A stretch of DNA of 64,000 bases, from contig CAJPON010000001.1 of NCBI GenBank assembly GCA_905372275.1, forward strand, positions 54,189-118,188, in the 5' to 3' direction. The notes below the pieces were generated by a model, which saw only the letters and a program-made list of their open reading frames with translations, was not told the DNA's origin and ran no database searches. The stretch's first letter is position 1; every line of letters begins with the position of its first letter. A program made the position numbers and the translations under genes. The DNA comes from Candidatus Saccharimonadota bacterium. Its GTDB lineage: Bacteria; Patescibacteriota; Saccharimonadia; Saccharimonadales; Saccharimonadaceae. Shown piece by piece: positions 18,571 through 25,939 of this stretch.

Positions 18571-18571
18571 A

Positions 18572-18655
18572 CTACCGCTCAACCACCAACTCAATACACC
18601 GCTTCTTATGGCACTTGTCGCACTGGATGGATGGTTTTGATTCATTCTTCGCCAT
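18572..18655 (-). CDS. 27-aa zinc-ribbon-like peptide
   Basis: A 27-codon frame from ATG 18655 encodes a peptide with CDKCHKKRC, a compact cysteine cluster. It overlaps the end of the 120-aa gene by 14 bp and ends right at the terminator. A weak AAGAGA precedes it. The Cys spacing in a plausible frame supports reality, but at this size certainty is low. Confidence 0.45.
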   Translation of the reverse strand: MAKNESKPSIQCDKCHKKRCIELVVER

Positions 18656-19004
18656 TTCTCTTATTCAACTCCTTAGTAATATTGCGAATAAATCGTCCTA
18701 CATGTATCCTGGCACATGTTTCGGCGTTATTCTTACTCATCTTAGTTTTCTTCCGTAGCACCTTTTGCATATCGAAAAAGATAGGAGCAATAACGTCGGC
18801 AAAGTATTGTCCGATAGCTGCTTCTACCGCATGCTGGTTGATTGCCATTTGACAGTAATTCTTATCATCGAAGTTGCTCAGTAACAGGTCTACATACTCG
18901 GCAGATTCCATACTTGAACGTTTTGCTATTGAGATACCTTCTTCTGACAGTTTATTTATTTCGTCTAGCCATTTTTGGTCTTGGTCGGATATTTTAGTAC
19001 TCAT
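18642..19004 (-). CDS. 120-aa early phage protein
   Basis: This is a helical, charged protein without membrane segments or recognised motif (begins MSTKISDQDQKWLDEI, ends KELNKRNGEE). It overlaps the upstream methyltransferase by 11 bp and belongs to the run of coupled early genes. Confidence 0.65.
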   Translation of the reverse strand: MSTKISDQDQKWLDEINKLSEEGISIAKRSSMESAEYVDLLLSNFDDKNYCQMAINQHAVEAAIGQYFADVIAPIFFDMQKVLRKKTKMSKNNAETCARIHVGRFIRNITKELNKRNGEE

Positions 19005-19476
19005 TCTCGATTCCTTTCACAAAAAACAGCCACCGCGTCATTCCAGACTTATCGCCGAAAGCTGGTTTTTGAGGTAATGTTTTTAGTAACTCAGTGGTTT
19101 TAATGTCGCGCTCGCTCCACTTCATAGCGACGACGCAGCCAGGCTTTACGACGCGTAGGCATTCGCTCAAGCCTTTACTCAGGGTATCTTGCCAAGTGTC
19201 TTTGTCTAATTTGCCGTACTTTTTAGCGAGCCAGCTGTTCTTGCCGCAGTTTATGAGGTGGGGCGGATCGAATACGACAAAATTGAAAGAGTTGTTAGGC
19301 TCATCTAGATTAGTAAAGTCGGCAATGTAGTCGGGCTCGATGTTTAGTGTTCGAATTACCTCACGGTCTTTCATCTCGACTACCTCGCTTCTTTTATCGA
19401 GGTATAGTATGTTCGGGTGGTTTTTCTCAAAGTAAAACATACGACCGCCACAGCATGGATCTAGGATTGTCTGCAT
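18994..19476 (-). CDS. SAM-dependent methyltransferase with DPPH motif
   Basis: The 160-aa protein has an N-terminal SAM-binding LDPCCGGRMFYF motif (residues 5-16) and a catalytic VVFDPPHL motif near 68-75, the (D/N)PP(Y/F/H) signature of amino-methyltransferases. A late WSERD segment follows. A single short Rossmann domain without a target-recognition domain is usual for phage orphan enzymes. The substrate (adenine in DNA, or another amine) cannot be told. It overlaps both neighbours slightly. Confidence 0.75.
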   Translation of the reverse strand: MQTILDPCCGGRMFYFEKNHPNILYLDKRSEVVEMKDREVIRTLNIEPDYIADFTNLDEPNNSFNFVVFDPPHLINCGKNSWLAKKYGKLDKDTWQDTLSKGLSECLRVVKPGCVVAMKWSERDIKTTELLKTLPQKPAFGDKSGMTRWLFFVKGIENEY

Positions 19477-19739
19477 GGCTGTTTCTCCTTTGCTTCTCTA
19501 ATTTCTTTAATAAAACGCTCAGTCAGCTCTCCGGTGTCTTTGTAGCAGAGAATTCTATCAAAAGGCTGAGCGTCAGCATATTTATCTAGAAACTCGTTTA
19601 GTTTTTTAGCGTCTTTGTTGAGCAGGTGTCCGCACATTCTATCAATCGGTGCCGCTTCAACGAGCGTACTATCAAAAATAAAGATATTCATCTGAACATC
19701 GTCCGCAATTGGTCGGCGGCCAATCCAAATATATTTCAT
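19461..19739 (-). CDS. 92-aa early phage protein
   Basis: It starts MKYIWIGRRPIADDVQMNIFIF and has one Cys in a helical middle (RMCGHLLNKDAKKLNEFLDKYA). It overlaps the YopX-like gene by 4 bp and the methyltransferase by 16 bp. No family is recognised. Confidence 0.6.
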   Translation of the reverse strand: MKYIWIGRRPIADDVQMNIFIFDSTLVEAAPIDRMCGHLLNKDAKKLNEFLDKYADAQPFDRILCYKDTGELTERFIKEIREAKEKQPCRQS

Positions 19740-20134
19740 TTCTCCTCCAATAATTCAGGGTTTTCGTGGATATTACCAACGACTTGAAAAACAGAAACAC
19801 CCAGCTGCCACAACTCTGAAATCACATACTGGTACAACCTGCCAATCTGTGCCCCCATGCCAAAACTTGCTAGTTTCGGACAGTAAACAACTCCACGGGT
19901 GAATTTTTTGTGAGATATTTTAAATTTGAGTATATCTCCCTCACAAATCTCTGCGCCATTCCTGTCCTTTAGCCCTATATATTGCTCAATCACCAGCCGT
20001 CCCTCAATAGGAATCGGCTCATTGTCACCCTCAAGTCTTGCTGATACGAGTTTATCGCCTTGCCAGTGCAGCGATACGACTTTGCGCATTCTTTTTTCTA
20101 GGTTATCCCAGGCTCTGAATTTTAGTTCTCGCAT
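19736..20134 (-). CDS. YopX-family phage protein
   Basis: This 132-aa protein carries the full YopX pattern: MRELKFRAWD at the start, YIGLKDRNGAEICEGDILKF in the middle (residues 51-70) and VVGNIHENPELLEEK at the end. YopX proteins are common in phages of Firmicutes and related hosts and have no settled function. It overlaps both neighbours by a few bases. Confidence 0.85.
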   Translation of the reverse strand: MRELKFRAWDNLEKRMRKVVSLHWQGDKLVSARLEGDNEPIPIEGRLVIEQYIGLKDRNGAEICEGDILKFKISHKKFTRGVVYCPKLASFGMGAQIGRLYQYVISELWQLGVSVFQVVGNIHENPELLEEK

Positions 20135-20358
20135 GCATCAACTCCTAACTCTGCTACGCCAATTCGCTCTAATGCCATCTCGTTTGCCATAACAAAAATA
20201 TAGGCAGTGCCGACAGATTTTGCGCCTGGAATTGGCACACCGATTATATATCTTGTGTCGTTGTCGAGTTCTTTGACTTCGTTCACAATCCCCAAAGCAC
20301 CGCACCATTTATGGTTTTCATTGAATTGTACGACGTCGTTGAGTTTTAACTTTATCAC
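20122..20358 (-). CDS. 78-aa early phage protein
   Basis: This is a beta-rich small protein: KLNDVVQFNENHKWCGALGIVNEV resembles a small SH3-like barrel with the conserved Trp-Cys-Gly, followed by RYIIGVPIPG. It overlaps its neighbours by 13 and 4 bp. No confident family. Confidence 0.6.
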   Translation of the reverse strand: MIKLKLNDVVQFNENHKWCGALGIVNEVKELDNDTRYIIGVPIPGAKSVGTAYIFVMANEMALERIGVAELGVDACEN

Positions 20359-20582
20359 AACACGTCCTCCGCCTCGATAACCTTCACATCACCAACAGTG
20401 TCTGCCTCTGATACATCTCGAACATCATAACCCCAAATCTCGTCAAAATCGACATTTACGAGGTTTTGTTCGTCTTGCACGCATCGCTTGGCGACTTGTT
20501 TTGCCTGCTCAAGATTGTCGGCTTTAATAAAAATTCTTCCCATGATAGTTTGCTCAATCTCTGCTTCGTAAATCATTGACAT
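20355..20582 (-). CDS. 75-aa acidic early phage protein
   Basis: It begins MSMIYEAEIEQTIMGRIFIKADN and has a helix with the pattern EQAKQVAKRCVQDEQN, ending acidic. The alternation fits a small alpha/beta fold. AAGGAGAT precedes the start. No family is recognised. Confidence 0.6.
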   Translation of the reverse strand: MSMIYEAEIEQTIMGRIFIKADNLEQAKQVAKRCVQDEQNLVNVDFDEIWGYDVRDVSEADTVGDVKVIEAEDVL

Positions 20583-20613
20583 CTCCTTTATCTACGTCCA
20601 CAAGATTAGTGGT

Positions 20614-21051
20614 TTAGTTGACATTACCGCTTCCAATCATGAGATGTCCATCTTCCAAAAATCTATGATATAAACTTTTACCTGAGCTAGTGACTGTGTA
20701 GGGCAAAAATACTTGCGTCGTCGTTACCATCTTCGTTTCTATGATAGCCACTTGAGCATCTACCCAATCTTTAGTAATACGCCAGGCTGTACGACGCGCC
20801 TGTTCTTCAAGGCGACTTTTTGGTACAGCACGCTGGCGCTCTAACACTTGAGCAACCGGCCGCCAGTCGGTAGGTAGGCTAAATGCCAATTGTTGACCAT
20901 TGAGATCCAATTGAAAGCTAAGAGCGACAACATTGCCTGTATCGTCGTACTCGGTCATAATACGCTTTGCGCCAACATAGGCGAGCTTGCCTTGAATCTC
21001 GCTCAGTGTTTTTTCGACCGATATGCTCGTTGTATAATTTTTCAATGCCAT
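20614..21051 (-). CDS. 145-aa conserved-looking phage protein
   Basis: The product begins MALKNYTTSISVEKTLSEIQ and has a segment LSFQLDLNGQQLAFSLPTDWRPV, then a basic helix (RLEEQARRTAWRITKDWVDAQVAIIE). The last third (VFLPYTVTSSGKSLYHRFLEDG) is compact. Similar proteins are common in phages of Gram-positive hosts without a known role. AAGGAGGA precedes the start. Confidence 0.65.
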   Translation of the reverse strand: MALKNYTTSISVEKTLSEIQGKLAYVGAKRIMTEYDDTGNVVALSFQLDLNGQQLAFSLPTDWRPVAQVLERQRAVPKSRLEEQARRTAWRITKDWVDAQVAIIETKMVTTTQVFLPYTVTSSGKSLYHRFLEDGHLMIGSGNVN

Positions 21052-21062
21052 TATAATCCTCC

Positions 21063-21843
21063 TTATTTACACGAAATCGTGTAGTTTAATTCAACCGTCA
21101 TCTTAATTGCCCTAAATATTTCCATCGCCACCTGCGGCACTATTGCGTTGCCGTAGGCTTTGATTGATTCGTTCCGCCACTTGGCGAAGCTATAGGAAAT
21201 TCCGTCCACTTCTCTGGAAAGCCCATCATCCATTCGGGCATTGCAGGTTGCAAGCGCAACTTCTCGCCAGTCTCTGCGCCAATCTGGGTAGCAAGGTTTG
21301 GCATTGTCGTTCCGTTTCGGTACTTCGCCATCCTCGCCTTGAATTTCTCTAAATCCTGCTCGGTTTCTCTTGTTTTTGGCGTGAGCAATAATCCAGACCC
21401 TGTCTCGCCGGTGTGGGGCATTGACGGCGCAAGCTGGAATAATAAACGGTTGGACTTCGTAGTTTTGGCCTTCCAGGTCAGTGCACACCTGCTCGAGTAC
21501 CATGCCGTTGTTCCAAGTAACGAGGCCACGCACATTTTCAGCGATGACCCAGTCTGGTTTGACGTTTTGTATGACTTGAAACATGTTCGGCCACTGGTAG
21601 CGGTCGTCTCGCGGTTTCTGTTTTGGCGATACCATCCTGGTATCTCTGTCTGTTGGTGTCGGTAACAAGGTCGGCGATGTCGCCATAGAATATTCCGTTC
21701 GGCCAGTGTTTTTTAAGCACTGCGGCTGGGAACTCTGCCCATTCGCAGAAGATATGGTTGATTTTTGCTTCATTAAATACCTCCTCCAGCGCTAGCGAAA
21801 AGCCGCCTATACCTGCGAATAAATCGTAGTGTGTTATGTTCAT
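21063..21843 (-). pseudogene. cytosine-C5 DNA methyltransferase, frameshifted and missing the PCQ loop
   Basis: From ATG 21843 one frame encodes HYDLFAGIGGFSLALEE (SAM motif I), CEWAEFPAAVL and IFYGDIADL. The match then moves to another frame, which continues PRDDRYQWPNM, WVIAENVRGLV (motif VI ENV), ACAVNAPHRRDRVWIIAHA (motif VIII) and KAYGNAIVPQVAMEI (motif X) down to 21063. Between GDI and DDRYQW the usual GGxPCQ catalytic loop is absent, so both a frame break and loss of the nucleophile Cys are implied near 21,650-21,700. It is probably inactive; a sequencing indel could explain the frame change but not the missing loop. Confidence 0.75.
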
Positions 21844-21896
21844 TTGTTGTCCTTATGTTAAATGTATGTAAAGTACATGTATGTTGTTTACATGTT

Positions 21897-22058
21897 CTAT
21901 TGATGTTTATTCGCTAAATAGCGCAAGAATACTTTTGTAATATTACGCGTAATTTTGTCTAACTTCTTATGAGATACGTCGTAAAATGCACCAAACAAAA
22001 TACTATACACACTATCGTAAATCTTCTCTTCTTCAACAAGGTTCTTGTTTTTATCCAT
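21897..22058 (-). CDS. 53-aa early phage peptide
   Basis: ATG 22058 opens a 53-codon frame (begins MDKNKNLVEEEKIYDSVY, ends FLRYLANKHQ). The amphipathic residue pattern and lysine-rich composition look like a real small helical protein. It lies between the structured RNA and the methyltransferase remnant. Just downstream (21849-21896) is a cluster of TACATGT/ACATGTA half-sites that could be an operator. Confidence 0.5.
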   Translation of the reverse strand: MDKNKNLVEEEKIYDSVYSILFGAFYDVSHKKLDKITRNITKVFLRYLANKHQ

Positions 22059-22089
22059 TTCTTATTCTCGCTTATTTGTAGTTGGTGAT

Positions 22090-22545
22090 TTCAACCGCAT
22101 AACTGGTTGACTATATAAGCAGCTAGGAACAGACTCACACGGGACTTAATTTACATCTGCCCGTTACCAGCTAATGCTATTAGAAAACACTTACTGCGAT
22201 GAGCAACTAGCGACTGCTAGTTCACTGCTTATATAGCCAGTTGATAGCACCAAGGTTATCGACACCTGCCGTAGCCACTTCTACGGTACCAATTTGGTGC
22301 TACCAGTTGAGCAGACGATACACGTTGCACCGCATTGAAAATGTTTAAAAACTGACTCACAACGTTTCACGATTTTTCGGTCACGCGCCGAGGTGGCGTT
22401 GGCGCGCCCTAGGAAAGGATGTGCATATCATCTGTCCAGTTGAATAGACAATCGGGTGGATTTGAACCACCGTCGCGTACGTACACGTGCTGCAGCGCGG
22501 CTCTACCAGCTAAGCTACGATTATCTATCCAGTTATGCGGTTGAA
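22090..22545 (-). ncRNA. large multi-arm structured RNA closed by a 17-bp helix
   Basis: TTCAACCGCATAACTGG (22090-22106) and its exact complement (22529-22545) enclose four arms in a row. Arm 1 is closed by a perfect 12-bp stem (22111-22122 with 22225-22236), arm 2 by 9 bp (22245-22253 with 22294-22302), arm 3 by 8 bp with one wobble (22312-22319 with 22427-22434), and arm 4 by 11 bp with one wobble (22444-22454 with 22518-22528). CCAGTTGA lies at 22237, 22303 and 22436, and CCAGTTAT at 22529. The wobbles are G-U only if the minus strand is transcribed, and the T-arm also reads on minus. There is no long minus-strand frame and no obvious terminator, so it may be processed from the early transcript. 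The design recalls GOLLD and ROOL RNAs; membership is not shown. Confidence 0.75.
22444..22528 (-). other. tRNA-like arm without a normal anticodon arm
   Basis: Read on the minus strand there is an 11-bp acceptor-like stem, a canonical D-arm (GCTTAGCTGGTAGAGC, 22500-22515) and a canonical T-arm with loop TTCAAAT (22455-22471). The 28 nt between them (22472-22499) cannot form any 5-bp stem with a 7-nt loop. They consist of CGCG ends around the self-complementary hexamers TACGTA, CACGTG and CTGCAG. No CCA is encoded. It is an arm of the larger RNA. Confidence 0.75.
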
Positions 22546-22648
22546 TTGTTAATGTTCGCCCAGTTTTTTGACGTATGGTAGGTCATTAGTAAATAGCGTT
22601 TATGCATCACTGTAGAATACATGTTTTAGGAATCTGTATCTAACGGGG

Positions 22649-22813
22649 CTATTTTTCCTCCTTTGCGGCATAAAATCCAAACGTGTTAATGAAAAATAGT
22701 ATTAAATAGAATATTGATCCAGTGTATTGCTTAGCCATAGCAGCAAATATCACTGAAGCTGCACCAGATATCATACCGATGATACAGATTGTCATGAGTA
22801 TTTTACGTTCCAT
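22649..22813 (-). CDS. 54-aa two-span membrane peptide
   Basis: ATG 22813, preceded by AGGAGA, opens a 54-codon frame with two hydrophobic helices (ILMTICIIGMISGAASVIFA and SIFYLILFFINTFGFYA) and a charged KEEK tail. The size and topology are like small phage membrane proteins (holin-like or superinfection-type), but no family is recognised. Confidence 0.65.
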   Translation of the reverse strand: MERKILMTICIIGMISGAASVIFAAMAKQYTGSIFYLILFFINTFGFYAAKEEK

Positions 22814-22824
22814 TATTGAGTCTC

Positions 22825-23256
22825 CTAGGAAAAGATTAATATCAAATTATCGTTTAATTTATAGGGCACGACTCTAGTATCTCTGTCGTTCCAACTGATA
22901 GCCCTTCTGGATTCTAGCCACCCAATCAAACCGGCTATTCTGTCACCTTCGTAGTTTCTATTCATAAGTGCACCCAATAGAACTCGTCGATCTCTCGCGT
23001 CCCGCCACTCCTTTGTTCGTGTGTTTTCGTAGAAAGATTCAAGCCTCTCCTCTCTATACTTATGAGTGTCGAGGATAGCTTCTATTAACACATCCAATTT
23101 TTTAACAACAACTTTAACTAAACCATCGGGACGGTCAATATGAATCGGACGTTCTTCTAAGCCGTAATACAGGCTGCAAGCCGATTCTATGTCTTTGCTA
23201 TACAACTTATAACAATCCTCCGTTCCCTCTATATATACAAGTACTTCACCTTTCAT
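22825..23256 (-). CDS. 143-aa early phage protein
   Basis: The product begins MKGEVLVYIEGTEDCYKLY. A central helical part has DVLIEAILDTHKYREERLESF, then a basic patch (TRTKEWRDARDRRVLL) and a C-terminal LIGWLESRRAISWNDRDTRVV. There are no membrane segments. AAGGGC precedes the start. I recognise no family. Confidence 0.6.
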   Translation of the reverse strand: MKGEVLVYIEGTEDCYKLYSKDIESACSLYYGLEERPIHIDRPDGLVKVVVKKLDVLIEAILDTHKYREERLESFYENTRTKEWRDARDRRVLLGALMNRNYEGDRIAGLIGWLESRRAISWNDRDTRVVPYKLNDNLILIFS

Positions 23257-23350
23257 ATCGTGCCCTTTCTATTAGCTAATTTCTACCTCATCTTTTTTCT
23301 AGCATCAGGTCGCGAAAAGTAGTCGTCTCTGACATATCTAAAAGTCCCAT

Positions 23351-23929
23351 TTAACAATCCTCCACGTTGAAGTAGGCTAGCCAGTCTTTTTCATTTTCTT
23401 TGATAGACTTTTCAGCTTCTTCTTCAGTTCTATAATGTACAGGCTCGCCAGCATTATTAGAGCTAGTTCTATATGTGAAAAGACTTTTAGTCTTGTAACT
23501 ATAATAGACAATCCACCCACCGTTACCATTCTCAAAGTCTGGCTTAAAGTTTGAGGTTCGGCGCAGTCTGGTTTCGGCTAGTTCACGGTCACGAGCTTGT
23601 TCGGCTTCTGCTTTAGTACGGAATATTTTACCAGTACGCCAAGCGTTATAATCACGTAGTATTCCGATATAAGATGTTGGTCTTATGTTGGCGTTCTCAA
23701 GAATAAAACACCTATCGCCGATTCTAGGTTTCCAATGAATACTATCAGTCGGCTCTTCTTGTATTTCTTCAAAGAGCTCTTCAAAAAGTCCATTACCGAT
23801 GAAAGTAGTACCTACACCGTTATTTGTAGTTATCAGTGTTTTTACACCAAAAATCGGCTCGCCTTCCGACAATATAGTACCTTTTTTAAGGTTTGGTAAA
23901 TCTTTAAGCAGTTTATAGCGTTTCATCAT
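23351..23929 (-). CDS. 192-aa early phage protein
   Basis: It begins MMKRYKLLKDLPNLKKGTIL, a lead-in I have seen in small phage proteins. The middle has RTGKIFRTKAEAEQARDRELAETRLRR and the C-terminus repeats a similar EEAEKSIKENE motif, so the protein may be two related halves. GGAGGT precedes the start. The function is unknown. Confidence 0.65.
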   Translation of the reverse strand: MMKRYKLLKDLPNLKKGTILSEGEPIFGVKTLITTNNGVGTTFIGNGLFEELFEEIQEEPTDSIHWKPRIGDRCFILENANIRPTSYIGILRDYNAWRTGKIFRTKAEAEQARDRELAETRLRRTSNFKPDFENGNGGWIVYYSYKTKSLFTYRTSSNNAGEPVHYRTEEEAEKSIKENEKDWLAYFNVEDC

Positions 23930-24242
23930 ATACCTCCGTTTTAGGTTTCCTAAAATAACAACCAGAGTCGTCTGAAAATCTTATGGTATATTGTGTAAAT
24001 TCTCGTCTATCTTCATCTCTATAAACACAATGGTGAACATCTACAACATGCGGTCGTTCGGTTTTCTCTGCTGGCGCTTTATTGGCGCTGGCATAGAGAA
24101 GTCCATCGCGCATACCCTTTACTTTACCTTCTAGCTCAGCAACTTTTATATTAATATCTGTTATGGATTGTAATAGTTCTGGAGTTCTAGTTCCGCCAAG
24201 TATTTTTTGTATAACTTCGTTTAGTTCTTTTGCTATATTCAT
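23913..24242 (-). CDS. 109-aa early phage protein
   Basis: The N-terminal half is helical (NEVIQKIL, then a coiled-coil-like DINIKVAELEGKVKGMRDGLL). The C-terminal half is beta-rich with HVVDVHHCVYRDEDRREFTQYTI. It overlaps the next gene by 17 bp. No domain is recognised. Confidence 0.6.
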   Translation of the reverse strand: MNIAKELNEVIQKILGGTRTPELLQSITDINIKVAELEGKVKGMRDGLLYASANKAPAEKTERPHVVDVHHCVYRDEDRREFTQYTIRFSDDSGCYFRKPKTEVYDETL

Positions 24243-24253
24243 AGATTCTCGTC

Positions 24254-24427
24254 TTATTTATCCTTATATTCCTCTACAGAAAGAGTGATTATCTTATAAC
24301 CTTTTTCTTCTAGTTGTTTCTGGATGCCTTTCCAGACTTCTGCCACAATATTCTCTTTTTTAGTGTCTGAAGTGATATATCCTAATATCTCACTACCTTT
24401 ATGATCAACCGTCACGATTAGTTTCAT
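24254..24427 (-). CDS. 57-aa early phage peptide
   Basis: ATG 24427 with TAGGAGGTGA upstream opens a 57-codon frame starting MKLIVTVDHKGSEILGYI and ending VEEYKDK. The alternating hydrophobic strands and a Lys/Glu helix suggest a small alpha/beta protein. The strong ribosome site supports it. Confidence 0.65.
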   Translation of the reverse strand: MKLIVTVDHKGSEILGYITSDTKKENIVAEVWKGIQKQLEEKGYKIITLSVEEYKDK

Positions 24428-24581
24428 TATTCACCTCCTAGGGTGGACTCTGGCTGTTACTAGAATTTGAGAACTGTACCAATATCTAAAGTAATTAAGA
24501 ATCTTAAATTTTAGTCATTTAACCCGTATACACTGTTAAACAGGAAAACCAGCGTAAAATCAGGCACCAGATTATTAGTTG

Positions 24582-25112
24582 TTATTGTCTCGAAGTCTTA
24601 AAACTTCGTTTGTTACGTTTTTGGAATACTACCTCGTACGTATAATCAGGGTGGGCGGGAAGCCAAACATTCTCTAGTATCTTCCGCCGCCACTTGTAGT
24701 CGTCGGTTTCCACTCCCTTAGCTTCTCGTAAAGTAAATGAGCCATCTAAGTTGTGGATCCTGAAGTCTACTTTATGTCGGTAGGGGAATGCTTTATTACC
24801 GTTTTCATCGTATACCCAGCCTTCAATCCGATATTGCGTGTCGTAATCCTTTATCTGGCCAAGTTTTTTCTCAACCTCTAGGTCTGCGGCCACTTGCGCT
24901 TCAAACTTTGAATCGTATATCTTACCGTTCATTTCAGTACGCTTAGCACCATACTTATTGGTTTTCCCGACTCTGCCAATCTCTACACCGCAATTACGAC
25001 AGGATAGCCTTCCTCGGGAAAGCATCAGGTGTTTTGACTGGCATTCAGGGCAAGATGCAGTAGATCGTATGTCGTTTATGTCAAACTTCTTATGTGTTGC
25101 TCTTATGTACAC
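24582..25112 (-). CDS. DUF1064-type phage nuclease (Holliday-junction resolvase-like) with zinc ribbon
   Basis: The 176-aa protein starts at a GTG (25112) with AGGAGAGGG upstream. Residues 21-41 form a zinc ribbon (CPEC...CRNC). From residue 50 the DUF1064 pattern follows: NKYGAKRTEMNGKIYDSKFEAQVAADLE, then KVDFRI and REAKG, the PD-(D/E)XK-like Glu, Asp and EAK catalytic set, and a closing YTYEVV. Such proteins are thought to cut branched phage DNA during replication and packaging. Confidence 0.8.
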   Translation of the reverse strand: MYIRATHKKFDINDIRSTASCPECQSKHLMLSRGRLSCRNCGVEIGRVGKTNKYGAKRTEMNGKIYDSKFEAQVAADLEVEKKLGQIKDYDTQYRIEGWVYDENGNKAFPYRHKVDFRIHNLDGSFTLREAKGVETDDYKWRRKILENVWLPAHPDYTYEVVFQKRNKRSFKTSRQ

Positions 25113-25251
25113 GCACCCTCTCCTTTCTTTGCTTGCGCCGCTTCATACGAGCGCGCCAGTTGCTAACCCGCCTTGCTAGATAATCCTCGCTTTTTAGCCG
25201 TTCATATTTCAACTCAAAACTATCTAACAGGCTTGTTGTTTTACTATTCAT
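25090..25251 (-). CDS. 53-aa basic phage peptide
   Basis: The ATG at 25251 overlaps the stop of the lysozyme-like gene (ATGA), and its own 3' end overlaps the nuclease start by 23 bp. The 53-aa product is very basic after residue 30 (ARMKRRKQRKERVRVHK), suggesting nucleic-acid binding. Tight coupling on both sides supports translation. Confidence 0.6.
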   Translation of the reverse strand: MNSKTTSLLDSFELKYERLKSEDYLARRVSNWRARMKRRKQRKERVRVHKSNT

Positions 25252-25598
25252 CGCAAAAACTCCTTATACGCACCGTTTCGGTAGTTAGTCCAAGCTGTAT
25301 ATCCTTGACTTTGCCAAACTCGATATGCAACTTTTACAACAGTTGCCGTATCGTTTCTGTTTTCGTCAGAGCGAAAATGTACACAACCAACCTGTAACAC
25401 ACCGTAACTGCCGATGCACACTCTGTGATTCTCGGTATTAGTTAGGTTATGATTTAGTGGGTCGCAGTCTCTATTCTCAGCTCTGGCGATAGCCATCATT
25501 AGCCGGACACTCCAGTTTGGATATTTAACCAGCTCTTGTCGAACCAATTCGCAGCCCGCTGGTACAGCTGGTTTTGGCGGCGCAGATGGTATTACCAC
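25248..25598 (-). CDS. lysozyme-like / SLT-like endolysin domain
   Basis: The 116 codons from the GTG at 25598 encode AIARAENRDCDPLNHN, with a catalytic-type Glu in the first helix, CIGSYGVLQVGCVH and VAYRVWQSQGYTAWTNYRNGAYKEFL, the pattern of small lysozyme/transglycosylase domains. The same frame stays open upstream to about 25,735 as a Pro/Lys-rich linker but has no normal start there, and the GTG lacks a ribosome site. A -1 frame change in the overlap (25,694-25,737) would join it to the membrane-anchored frame upstream. That fusion would be a cell-wall-cutting enzyme held at the membrane. Confidence 0.7.
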   Translation of the reverse strand: MVIPSAPPKPAVPAGCELVRQELVKYPNWSVRLMMAIARAENRDCDPLNHNLTNTENHRVCIGSYGVLQVGCVHFRSDENRNDTATVVKVAYRVWQSQGYTAWTNYRNGAYKEFLR

Positions 25599-25693
25599 AG
25601 TCTTTGTCGCTGGAATTGGCGTATTTTGCGGTTTCTGCGGTGGTTGTGGTGGCGGGTCAGCCTTTGGCTTGCCAGTAGGTACGGCTGGTTTAC

Positions 25694-25924
25694 CTACTGG
25701 TTTGATTTTGACAGCTGCTTCGCGAGGCTTATTACTTCAGCGTTACGCTGGACAGTATGCTGTTTGCCGTAGTGATAGCCGATACCGGTACAGACAGCGG
25801 CAAATGTTACGATTGATACGATGATGAGCGTTATCTTCATCGCTTCGTATTTGATTTTGTTGATGGTTACTGTTTTCATTGTTTTCTCCTTTTTGGTTTT
25901 AGATGTTTTGTTGAATAGTTTCAT
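25694..25924 (-). CDS. small membrane-anchored N-terminal part, probable frameshift partner of the lysozyme
   Basis: The 76-aa frame has one strong transmembrane helix (ITLIIVSIVTFAAVCTGIGYHYG) after a basic N-terminus. Both possible starts, ATG 25924 (AAGGAGACGACT upstream) and ATG 25879 (AAGGAGAAAACA upstream), have excellent ribosome sites, a dual-start layout. The stop at 25694 lies inside an open Pro-rich stretch of the lysozyme frame, reachable by slipping one base back near the TCAAAATCAAAC run. Confidence 0.65.
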   Translation of the reverse strand: MKLFNKTSKTKKEKTMKTVTINKIKYEAMKITLIIVSIVTFAAVCTGIGYHYGKQHTVQRNAEVISLAKQLSKSNQ

Positions 25925-25939
25925 AGTCGTCTCCTTGAT

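Noticed and set aside
21140..21535. A 131-codon minus-strand frame (CALTWKAKTTKSNRLLFQLAPS...) that resembles proteins annotated as phage DNA methylases
   Set aside because: It is another frame of the cytosine methyltransferase, exactly under the ENV and HRRDRVWII motifs. Conservation of the true frame is enough to make this frame look conserved.
22444..22528. An ordinary tRNA gene
   Set aside because: D- and T-arms are good, but no anticodon stem-loop can form and the element is one arm of a larger closed structure.
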